Notes: generated from the sequence alone by a model not told the origin. A stretch of 7,788 nucleotides of DNA from an uncultured Prevotella sp. (GCA_905234355.1 CAJOHP010000112.1:1-7788), one strand, 5' to 3'; positions 1 to 5,716 are shown, numbered from the stretch's first letter. Translations and numbers: made by a program.

Positions 1-712
1 TATACGTGCCGCCGCGACAGACGATGTGGTCGCCGGCCGCGGCGTGGTCGACGGCATACTGCAGGTTGAGCCATGGCCGCTCTATCGTGCCGTCGCCCGT
101 CTGGTCGTTGCCGTCGGGGGCGATGTAGTACTCGTGCTTGGGTGCTGGGAACGGCTTGGTGGGGATGGGCTCGCCTGTTGTGACGTAGGTGGGGTCGTCG
201 GGCTCGGGCTCGGGCTGCTGGCTCACGCTGTTGAGCGTGATGGCGATGTCGTCCAGATAGATGGTCGCATTCTTGCAGGTGAGGCGGAGCAGCACCTCGG
301 TGTCGGCTGCCTGCGAGTTGCACTTGAACGAGCTGCTGCCGTAGGGCGTCGACGACGAGACGGCAGACTGTCCGAGCTCGGTCCAGGTGGCGCCGCCGTC
401 GGTCGACTTCTCCACCGTCAGTATCTTTCCGTTGCCCGAGGCCCGGTGAAAGAGCGTCAGCGTGCCAGGCTGGCAAAGTGCGGGCGTGATGGCGTAGCCG
501 CCGTTGGTGCTCATCGTCAGCCGCATGCTGCCATTGTCTTTCTTGCCATAGGCTCCCTTGATGCGCCACTGTCCCGACGACAGCGTCACCGTGGTCTCGC
601 CAGACGGGGCGGACGAAGGCAGTCCCGTCTCGAATGTCTCTCTCATGCTGTCGGCTGCTCCTGCTGCAAGCACGAAGCATAGCATCAGCAGCGTCAGTGC
701 TATCTTTCTCAT
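1..712 (-). CDS. Secreted beta-helix protein, pectate-lyase-like (partial, C-terminus outside window)
   Basis: Reading leftward from the ATG at 712-710 gives 237 codons open to the window edge. Residues 1-20 form a Sec signal peptide (MRKIALTLLMLCFVLAAGAA), with cleavage likely after the AGA/AA stretch, so the protein is exported. Residues about 23-161 look like a beta-sandwich module: FETGLPSS start, STDGGATWTEL at 103-113, and IYLDDIAITL at 151-160 as the closing strand. An acidic/proline linker follows (QPEPEPDDP, 166-174). Residues 194-237 match the opening of DUF1565/pectate-lyase beta-helices: YYIAPDGNDQTGDGT, then AVDHAAAGDHIVCRGGTY, where the family pattern is A-PGD-I-RGG-Y. This family fold is common in polysaccharide lyases such as PL1 and PL9, but the catalytic part is not in the window, so activity and family are not settled. 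A weak GGA lies 6 nt before the start. The gene diverges from the operon to its right and has its own promoter. Confidence 0.85.
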   Translation of the reverse strand, partial: MRKIALTLLMLCFVLAAGAADSMRETFETGLPSSAPSGETTVTLSSGQWRIKGAYGKKDNGSMRLTMSTNGGYAITPALCQPGTLTLFHRASGNGKILTVEKSTDGGATWTELGQSAVSSSTPYGSSSFKCNSQAADTEVLLRLTCKNATIYLDDIAITLNSVSQQPEPEPDDPTYVTTGEPIPTKPFPAPKHEYYIAPDGNDQTGDGTIERPWLNLQYAVDHAAAGDHIVCRGGTY

Positions 713-766
713 CTTTATTCCGTTTTTTTGTGTTACGATTCTTGTGTGTGGGGTGGGGGAGTGTTG

Positions 767-780
767 GGGCCTTTCGGCCC
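767..780 (-). promoter_or_regulatory. GNRA-loop hairpin in the leftward 5' leader
   Basis: On the minus strand the transcript reads GGGCC-GAAA-GGCCC: a perfect 5-bp GC stem closed by a GAAA (GNRA) tetraloop. It lies between the predicted transcription start near 804 and the ATG at 712. There is no U-run after it on the minus strand; what follows is C- and A-rich. It is therefore more likely a stabilising leader structure than a terminator. Function is inferred only from the fold. Confidence 0.35.
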
Positions 781-810
781 TGTTGTTGTAGAGATTGGCT
801 TTTTCAGGTG

Positions 811-840
811 CAAAAGTACATAATTCTGCTCAGAATCAAG
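811..840 (-). promoter_or_regulatory. Bacteroidetes-type promoter for the secreted beta-helix gene
   Basis: On the minus strand the -7 element is TACTTTTG (811-818), an exact match to TAnnTTTG. The -33 element is CTTG (837-840), with an 18-bp spacer from the TTG-like core, slightly shorter than the usual 19-21. This predicts a start near 804 and a leader of about 90 nt. It is the only match to this consensus that I noticed in the correct orientation between the two divergent genes. Confidence 0.6.
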
Positions 841-985
841 TGCTTTTTTCTGGAAAAATATCAGGATTGCTTCAGAAGTTCCGGAAATAGGATGTTGCAT
901 TTGTTGTGCCCAGCTTTTGCATGCTACAGCGTCACAACGCACGTGGCTTGCCACGAGTTGGGGTGTCATAATGTCAGGGAAAAGA
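841..985. other. Intergenic spacer between divergent promoters
   Basis: I see no plausible gene here. The stretch is AT-rich on its left and mixed on its right. It contains a perfect short palindrome at 942-955 (CGTGGC-TT-GCCACG) and a 6-bp inverted pair, GTTGTG at 903-908 with CACAAC at 933-938. Lying upstream of both promoters, these could be regulator-binding sites. No known operator sequence was recognised. Confidence 0.4.
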
Positions 986-1017
986 TTTGAATAATTCAGA
1001 TTTTTGTTGTACCTTTG
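986..1017 (+). promoter_or_regulatory. Bacteroidetes-type promoter for the cyclophilin-like/hydrolase operon
   Basis: TTTG at 986-989 (-33) and TACCTTTG at 1010-1017 (-7) are separated by 20 bp, matching the Bacteroidetes sigma-ABfr consensus TTTG-N19-21-TAnnTTTG closely. Transcription would start near 1024, leaving a leader of about 170 nt before the first lipoprotein gene. The -7 core with its flank (GTACCTTTGCAG) is identical to the one upstream of purH. Confidence 0.75.
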
Positions 1018-1034
1018 CAGCCGACTCTGGGAAC

Positions 1035-1077
1035 GTGGGCGTCCTCGCCCGCCACAGATGCAGGCGAGGACGCCCGC
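1035..1077 (+). repeat. REP-like palindrome: long perfect inverted repeat in the 5' leader
   Basis: GGGCGTCCTCGCC (1037-1049) and GGCGAGGACGCCC (1063-1075) are perfect 13-bp reverse complements around a 13-nt loop. A T-G wobble (1036/1076) and a G-C pair (1035/1077) extend the stem to 15 in RNA. The element sits about 10 nt after the predicted transcription start. No U-run follows, so it does not look like a simple intrinsic terminator. Its GC-rich form inside AT-rich intergenic DNA suggests a dispersed REP-type element, but only one copy is present in this window, so repetition is inferred. Confidence 0.6.
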
Positions 1078-1120
1078 ACACCCGGGCAAACAGTGATAAT
1101 AAAAGGTTAATACCCCATCT

Positions 1121-1177
1121 ATGTTAAACCAAACCGTGGGAATGAATAGTACCCACCTTAAGACAAGTCAGCAATGA
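1121..1177 (+). CDS. Possible 18-codon leader ORF (speculative)
   Basis: The ATG at 1121 opens MLNQTVGMNSTHLKTSQQ and stops with TGA at 1175-1177, overlapping an ATG at 1174 (ATGA). That ATG is in frame with the cyclophilin-like lipoprotein, giving an alternative start eight codons earlier. AAAGG lies about 13 nt upstream, rather far for an SD. An inverted repeat, GTGGG (1136-1140) with CCCAC (1152-1156), lies inside it. Nothing about the peptide suggests a known attenuator, and chance is a fair explanation. Confidence 0.15.
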   Translation: MLNQTVGMNSTHLKTSQQ

Positions 1178-1197
1178 GACCAAGTGATTGCCCCACT

Positions 1198-1797
1198 ATG
1201 AAGAAATCGGTATTCGTCCATCTCTTCTTTACAGCTGCTGTGACCTTGCTCCTCATGTCATGCCACAGCGAGGAGGCACAGGCGCAACACACCACCAGTC
1301 AGACTATGTCACAGAAAATGTATATCACCATAGACGGCAGGGCCGAGCCCGTGACCCTTGCCGCCAACAGCGCAGCACGGGCACTCGTGGAAAGACTTCA
1401 GGCGGCCCCGGTCACGGTGGTGCTCAGCTCGAGCGGAGGCTTCGAGATATGGGGTGGCCTGGGATTCTCCCTGCCCACAAGCAACGAGCAGATGACAGCC
1501 CGGCCAGGCGATGTCATCCTCTATAGTGGCAGCAACATCTGCATCTTCTATGGCACCAACTCATGGAGCTACACCCGACTGGGGCATGTCGACGGGCTCT
1601 CAGAGAGCGAGCTGCGCTCCTTCCTCAAAGCGGGTGAGAAGGACATCAGCGTGACGCTCTCGCTCAGCCAGCCCACAGGCATCAGCCAGGCCAGAGCCGA
1701 CGATAGCGCATCGAGGCTATATACGCTCCAGGGCACACCGGCCCGGGAAGGAGCAAAGGGAATGGTCATCAGTAACGGAAAGAAAATATCCAGATGA
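1198..1797 (+). CDS. Cyclophilin-like-fold lipoprotein
   Basis: The 199-residue product starts with a lipoprotein signal (MKKSVFVHLFFTAAVTLLLMSC), with the lipidated Cys at 22. I chose the ATG at 1198 because it gives a standard MKK n-region. An in-frame ATG at 1174 would add MRPSDCPT. Residues about 40-155 resemble the bacterial cyclophilin-like-fold family: MYITIDG first strand, LPTSNEQMTARPGDVILYSG at 92-111, ICIFYGTNSWSYTRLGHVD at 114-132. That family is related in fold to peptidyl-prolyl isomerases, but isomerase activity is not established. Residues 173-199 form a separate tail (RLYTLQGTPAREG, then KGMVISNGKKISR) like the C-terminal tails frequent on exported Prevotella proteins. The stop overlaps the next start as ATGA, so the two genes are probably translationally coupled. 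The likely site is the periplasmic face of the envelope or the cell surface. Confidence 0.78.
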   Translation: MKKSVFVHLFFTAAVTLLLMSCHSEEAQAQHTTSQTMSQKMYITIDGRAEPVTLAANSAARALVERLQAAPVTVVLSSSGGFEIWGGLGFSLPTSNEQMTARPGDVILYSGSNICIFYGTNSWSYTRLGHVDGLSESELRSFLKAGEKDISVTLSLSQPTGISQARADDSASRLYTLQGTPAREGAKGMVISNGKKISR

Positions 1798-2924
1798 AGA
1801 AATTATCTATCACAGCACTGCTCATAATCGGAGTGCTGTCGGCATGCAACAACACGAACCATCCATCAAAAAAAGAAGCAAAAATGCAACAGTTGGAAAT
1901 GACGCAAGAGTGGGACAAGGTGTTTCCGCTGAGCGAGAGAGTAGACCACCGCAAGGTGACGTTTGAGACACAGTATGGGCTGATGCTCGCCGCCGACCTC
2001 TATACGCCCAAGGCTATGCAGGGCAAGGCGGCTGCCATCGCCGTCAGCGGCCCGTTTGGCGCAGTGAAGGAGCAGTCGAGTGGACTCTATGCCATGCGGA
2101 TGGCCGAGCGCGGCTTCGTGGCGCTGGCCTTCGACCCATCCTATACGGGCGAGAGCAGCGGCGAGCCGCGCCGCACAGCATCGCCCGACATCAACACCGA
2201 GGACTTTATGGCCGCCGTCGACTTCCTCTCGCGACAGCCGGACGTGGATGCCGGTCGCATAGGCATCATCGGCATTTGCGGATGGGGAGGCATCGCCCTC
2301 AATGCCGCCGCAGCCGACACCCGCATCAAGGCTACTGTGGCAAGCACTATGTACGACATGACACGCGTCAGCGGCAACGGCTACTTCGACTCGGAGGACA
2401 AGGAGGAGGCGCGCCATGCCGCACGCGAGGCTATGGCCCGTCAGCGACTGGACGACCCGACGGCGATGGCCGGAGGAGTGGTCAACCCATTGCCCGACGA
2501 TGCACCGCAGTTTGTGAAGGACTACTACGACTACTACATCACCCCGCGTGGCTACCACAAGCGCTCGGGCAACTCCAACGACGGATGGCGCACTGTCGGC
2601 ACGCAGGCTTACGCTAACAGCCGCTTCCTCTACTACATCAACGAGATACGCTCGGCAGTGCTCGTCATGCACGGCGAGAAGGCACACTCGCGATACTTCG
2701 GAGAGGCGGCCTATCAGTATATGGTGGAGGGCAAGGCCAAGGGATACAACGTCGTGGGAAAACCCAATCCTAATCCGGAGAACAAGCAGCTGCTCATCAT
2801 TCCCGGTGCCACACACTGCGACCTCTACGACGGCGGCTATACAGAGACAGTGGGAAAGGGACAGCCCAAGAATCTCATCCCGTGGGACCGGCTCGCCGAC
2901 TTCTTTCGTGAGCATCTGAAATAG
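1794..2924 (+). CDS. Alpha/beta hydrolase lipoprotein (dienelactone-hydrolase-like)
   Basis: The 376-residue protein begins with a lipoprotein signal ending in LSAC (Cys18), followed by a short polar linker. The hydrolase domain spans about 53-375. Visible landmarks are the oxyanion-side segment AVSGPFGA (83-90), FDPSYTGESSGEP (113-124), the nucleophile elbow IGICGWGG (159-166) with Cys162 as probable nucleophile, TMYDMTRV (185-192), DYYITPRGYH (246-255), HGEKAHSRYF (293-302) and PGATHCDLYD (337-346) with His341 as probable catalytic base. Glu295 is a candidate acid. HGEKAHSRYF and the DLYD ending are familiar from a widespread family of putative hydrolases whose genes often sit next to cyclophilin-like-fold genes, as here. 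The substrate is unknown. An internal Met31 could give a non-exported form, but the upstream signal and the ATGA overlap favour 1794. Confidence 0.85.
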   Translation: MKKLSITALLIIGVLSACNNTNHPSKKEAKMQQLEMTQEWDKVFPLSERVDHRKVTFETQYGLMLAADLYTPKAMQGKAAAIAVSGPFGAVKEQSSGLYAMRMAERGFVALAFDPSYTGESSGEPRRTASPDINTEDFMAAVDFLSRQPDVDAGRIGIIGICGWGGIALNAAAADTRIKATVASTMYDMTRVSGNGYFDSEDKEEARHAAREAMARQRLDDPTAMAGGVVNPLPDDAPQFVKDYYDYYITPRGYHKRSGNSNDGWRTVGTQAYANSRFLYYINEIRSAVLVMHGEKAHSRYFGEAAYQYMVEGKAKGYNVVGKPNPNPENKQLLIIPGATHCDLYDGGYTETVGKGQPKNLIPWDRLADFFREHLK

Positions 2925-2956
2925 GGGCCAGCGTAGGGAGAGCGTCGTCGTTTTGA

Positions 2957-2974
2957 CTAAAAACAACTTTTTAG
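2957..2974 (+). terminator. AT-rich hairpin after the hydrolase gene (weak terminator candidate)
   Basis: CTAAAAA (2957-2963) and TTTTTAG (2968-2974) form a perfect 7-bp inverted repeat around the loop CAAC, 33 nt after the hydrolase stop. The stem is almost all A-T and no separate U-run follows, so termination would be inefficient if it happens. No better hairpin was found between this operon and the purH promoter. Confidence 0.3.
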
Positions 2975-3000
2975 GTTGCGGGGAAAAAAACTTGCCGCTC

Positions 3001-3034
3001 TTGTGCGCTGTTTCCCGATTAATTTGTACCTTTG
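3001..3034 (+). promoter_or_regulatory. Bacteroidetes-type promoter for the purH-mre operon
   Basis: TACCTTTG at 3027-3034 matches TAnnTTTG exactly. The best -33 candidate is TTG at 3001-3003 with a 23-bp spacer, longer than usual, so the upstream element is uncertain. The expected start near 3041 leaves a leader of about 120 nt. Confidence 0.6.
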
Positions 3035-3040
3035 CAGCGT

Positions 3041-3162
3041 TGCGGGGCGTAGCGTAGGAAAGGCTGCGGCTTGCAGCGTCAAGGTACCGTGCGGAAAGCG
3101 CGGGCCGTGGCGATAGTTTACACATTATTTATATATATATACAACAAGTAACAACCGGTAGT
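3041..3162 (+). other. purH 5' leader
   Basis: The leader has a GC-rich first part with a small hairpin (GCTGC 3063-3067, GCAGC 3073-3077) and an abrupt AT-rich end (TTATTTATATATATATAC, 3125-3142) just before the gene. TTGCAGCGT occurs twice (3032-3040 and 3071-3079), the first copy overlapping the -7 element. I recognise no purine riboswitch. The unpaired AT-rich end probably helps ribosome access, since no Shine-Dalgarno site is visible before the ATG. Confidence 0.35.
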
Positions 3163-3756
3163 ATGGCTGAAGCAAAAAAGATGAAGACCGCGCTGATCTC
3201 GGTCTTCCACAAGGACGGATTGGACGATTTGCTGCGCAAGCTCCACGAGGAGGGCGTGAAGTTTCTCTCGACGGGCGGCACGCAGAAGTTTATTGAAGAG
3301 CAGGGCTACGAGTGCCAGAAGGTGGAAGAGGTGACCACCTATCCCTCCATCCTCGGCGGCAGGGTGAAGACACTGCACCCGAAGGTGTTTGGCGGCATCC
3401 TCGGCCGTCGCGACAATGAGGGCGACCGTGCGCAGATGGCCCAGTATGAGATACCCGAGATAGACCTGGTCATCGTAGACCTCTATCCCTTCGAGCAGAC
3501 CGTGGCCAGCGGTGCCTCGCAGGCCGACATCATCGAGAAGATAGACATAGGCGGCATCTCGCTCATACGTGCAGCAGCCAAAAACTTCAACGACGTGGTC
3601 ATCGTCCCCTCGAAGGCCGAGTATGGCGAGCTGCTTGCCATACTCAACAAGCAGGGTGCCGAGACCACACTCGAGCAGCGCCGGCAGCTGGCCGCCAAGG
3701 CCTTCGGCGTGAGCTCCCACTACGACACAGCCATACACGCGTGGTTTGCCAAGTAA
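3163..3756 (+). CDS. purH: IMP cyclohydrolase, single-domain PurH
   Basis: The 197-residue protein corresponds to the N-terminal IMP cyclohydrolase (MGS-like) domain of PurH, which closes the ring of FAICAR to give IMP, the last step of de novo purine synthesis. Visible signatures are FLSTGGT (34-40), GGRVKTLHPKVFGGIL (65-80), VDLYPFEQTV (105-114), EKIDIGGISLIRAAAKN (125-141) and the domain end FGVSSHYDTAIHAWF (181-195). Bifunctional PurH is usually about 500 residues and continues into an AICAR transformylase domain. Here TAA follows two residues after the first domain, and mreB starts 42 nt later, so the second domain is absent rather than frameshifted. The formyl transfer step must be encoded elsewhere. 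A small GC hairpin (GGCG-CTCA-CGCC, 3757-3768) follows the stop. The start at 3163 gives a normal MAEAKKMKTALISV N-terminus. Confidence 0.92.
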   Translation: MAEAKKMKTALISVFHKDGLDDLLRKLHEEGVKFLSTGGTQKFIEEQGYECQKVEEVTTYPSILGGRVKTLHPKVFGGILGRRDNEGDRAQMAQYEIPEIDLVIVDLYPFEQTVASGASQADIIEKIDIGGISLIRAAAKNFNDVVIVPSKAEYGELLAILNKQGAETTLEQRRQLAAKAFGVSSHYDTAIHAWFAK

Positions 3757-3798
3757 GGCGCTCACGCCCATCGTAAACAGAGAAAAGCGTAAGTCATC

Positions 3799-4821
3799 AT
3801 GGGATTTTTCAGTTTCAGACAGGAGCTGGCCATGGATCTTGGCACAGCCAACACGATAATAATCAGCAACGACAAGATTGTCGTCGACGAGCCCTCGGTG
3901 GTGGCCCTGGACCGTCGCACGGACAAGATGATCGCCGTGGGCGGCGATGCCAAGCTGATGTATGAGAAGGGCCACGAGCGCATAGAGACCATCCGCCCGT
4001 TGCGCGACGGCGTGATAGCCGACTTCTCTGCCTGCGAGCAGATGATGCGCGGCCTGATCAAGATGGTGCACACCGGCCATCACTTCTTCTCGCCCTCGCT
4101 GCGCATGGTCATCGGCGTGCCTTCGGGCTCTACCGAGGTGGAGCTGCGCGCCGTGCGCGACTCGGCCGAACATGCCAACGGACGCGACGTCTACCTCATC
4201 TTCGAGCCTATGGCTGCAGCCATAGGCATCGGCATAGACGTGGAGGCACCAGAGGGCAACATGATTGTCGACATAGGCGGCGGCACCACCGAGATAGCCG
4301 TCATCTCGCTCGGAGGCATCGTCTCCAACAGCTCCATCAAGGTGGCCGGCGACGACCTCACCGCCGACATACAGTCGTACATGAGCCGGCAGCACAGCGT
4401 GAAGGTGAGCGAGCGCATGGCCGAGCGCATCAAGATACACGTGGGCAGTGCGCTCACCGACCTGGGCGACCAGGCTCCCGAGGACTATGTGGTGCGCGGC
4501 CCCAACCGCATCACCGCCCTGCCTATGGAGGTGCCCGTGTGCTATCAGGAGATAGCCCACTGTCTGGACAAGACCGTGGCACGCATCGAGTCGGCCGTGC
4601 TCACCGCACTGGAGAACACACCGCCCGAGCTCTATGCCGACATTGTGAAGAACGGCATCTACCTCACTGGCGGAGGCGCACTGCTGCGTGGCCTAGACCA
4701 GCGTCTGCACAACAAGATAGACATACCGTTCATCGTGGCTGAAGACCCCCTGCACTGTGTGGCAAAGGGAGCCGGCATCGCACTGAAAAACGTAGACCGC
4801 TTCAGCTTCCTCATGCGATAG
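3799..4821 (+). CDS. mreB: Rod shape-determining protein MreB
   Basis: This bacterial actin polymerises on the inner face of the cytoplasmic membrane and guides lateral cell-wall synthesis. The 340-residue length is normal for the family. The actin/HSP70-type nucleotide site is complete: phosphate-1 loop MDLGTANT (12-19), IGVPSG (105-110), FEPMAAAIG (135-143) with Glu136 as probable catalytic residue, phosphate-2 loop DIGGGTTE (158-165), KVAGDDL (181-187) and adenosine loop LTGGGALLRG (289-298). The short N-terminus, MGFFSFRQELAM, contains hydrophobic residues that may touch the membrane. The gene lies 42 nt after purH and 34 nt before mreC, so co-transcription is likely. No separate promoter matching TAnnTTTG was seen in the 42-nt gap. 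Confidence 0.98.
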   Translation: MGFFSFRQELAMDLGTANTIIISNDKIVVDEPSVVALDRRTDKMIAVGGDAKLMYEKGHERIETIRPLRDGVIADFSACEQMMRGLIKMVHTGHHFFSPSLRMVIGVPSGSTEVELRAVRDSAEHANGRDVYLIFEPMAAAIGIGIDVEAPEGNMIVDIGGGTTEIAVISLGGIVSNSSIKVAGDDLTADIQSYMSRQHSVKVSERMAERIKIHVGSALTDLGDQAPEDYVVRGPNRITALPMEVPVCYQEIAHCLDKTVARIESAVLTALENTPPELYADIVKNGIYLTGGGALLRGLDQRLHNKIDIPFIVAEDPLHCVAKGAGIALKNVDRFSFLMR

Positions 4822-4855
4822 GCTGGGGGAGCACCCTCAATCGTAGCGCAACAGC

Positions 4856-5716
4856 ATGCAGAACCTCTGGCAATTCATCACCCGGCATTTCCACTGGATG
4901 CTCTTCATCGTGCTCGAGACGGTCGGCGTGGCCCTGCTCTTCAGCTACAACAGCTACCAGAGCAGCGTGTGGGTGTCGTCGGCCAACTATGTGGCAGGAC
5001 GGCTCTACGACTGGCAGGCCAGCGTGGAGCAGTTCTTCCTGCTCACACGCAACAACGAGGAGCTCACCCTGCGCAACTTCTATCTCGAGCGGCAGCTCGA
5101 CCAGTTGCGACGGCTCTACACCGACGCTACGGGCGACACCGCCGTGGCACGGCGGCAGGAGATGGCCATGCTCTCGCAGTACAGGCTCGTGCCGGCTAAG
5201 GTGGTGAGAAACTCCGTGAGCTGCCCCGACAACCTCATCACCATAGACAAGGGGCGCGACGACGGGGTGGAGCCCGACATGGGCGTGGCCTCGGGCGGAG
5301 GCCTCGTGGGCGTGGTCTATCTGGTCAGCGACCACTATGCCGTGGTGCTGCCCGTGCTCAACAGCCGCTCGCGCGTCAGCTGTGCCATACGCGGCCGCGA
5401 CTACTTCGGCTACCTCAGCTGGACGGGAGGCGACCCCTCCGTGGCCTACGTCGAGGACATACCCCGCCATGCCAAGTTCAAACGCGGCGACTGGATAGAG
5501 ACCAGCGGCTATAGCAGCATCTTCCCACACGGCATCTCCGTGGGACGCATCGAGCAGGTCTACAACTCACGCGACGGACTGTCCTACCGGCTGAAGGTGC
5601 ACCTCTCCACCGACTTCGGGTGCCTGCGCGACGTGGTCGTCATCAGCGACAAGCAGACGGCCGAGCGGCTGCGCATAGAGCAGGCTGCGGCCGACTCGCT
5701 GCTCAAGACTCATTGA
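4856..5716 (+). CDS. mreC: Rod shape-determining protein MreC
   Basis: This is the periplasmic scaffold of the elongation machinery and links MreB and MreD to PBP2 and RodA. The 286-residue protein has a short cytoplasmic N-terminus, one membrane segment (about 13-31, MLFIVLETVGVALLFS), a probable coiled coil (about 55-88, including EELTLRNFYLERQLDQLRRL) and the two-lobed beta domain (about 108-265). Conserved family motifs are LITIDKGRDDGVEPDMGV (127-144), GLVGVV (149-154) and GDWIETSGYSSIFPHGISVG (211-230). Length and order are normal. The ATG at 4856 places the membrane segment correctly. There is no clear Shine-Dalgarno site, as is usual in this lineage. Confidence 0.96.
   Translation: MQNLWQFITRHFHWMLFIVLETVGVALLFSYNSYQSSVWVSSANYVAGRLYDWQASVEQFFLLTRNNEELTLRNFYLERQLDQLRRLYTDATGDTAVARRQEMAMLSQYRLVPAKVVRNSVSCPDNLITIDKGRDDGVEPDMGVASGGGLVGVVYLVSDHYAVVLPVLNSRSRVSCAIRGRDYFGYLSWTGGDPSVAYVEDIPRHAKFKRGDWIETSGYSSIFPHGISVGRIEQVYNSRDGLSYRLKVHLSTDFGCLRDVVVISDKQTAERLRIEQAAADSLLKTH

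Noticed and set aside
26..682. Plus-strand open frame of 218 codons at the left end
   Set aside because: It is a shadow of the minus-strand secreted protein, which has a signal peptide, a promoter and recognisable beta-helix motifs.
1021..1100. CRISPR-like or transposon end
   Set aside because: There is only one inverted repeat, with no repeat-spacer periodicity, no transposase and no target duplication visible. A REP-like palindrome fits better.
1866..3125. Open frame of 419 codons on the minus strand opposite the hydrolase
   Set aside because: It is antisense to a well-supported alpha/beta hydrolase, crosses the purH promoter and resembles no protein family.
2925..3162. Riboswitch upstream of purH
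   Set aside because: No purine or folate riboswitch signature was recognised. Only a short hairpin and a direct repeat are visible.
3757..3798. Remnant of an AICAR transformylase domain after purH
   Set aside because: The gap is only 42 nt and holds a small hairpin. No frame gives PurH-like residues, so there is no sign of a recent frameshift.
3118..4560. Long open frame (480 codons) on the minus strand opposite purH and mreB
   Set aside because: Its product is a low-complexity His/Val/Leu/Gly-rich string with no domain, and the opposite strand encodes two unmistakable conserved proteins. It is a by-product of GC-ending codon usage.
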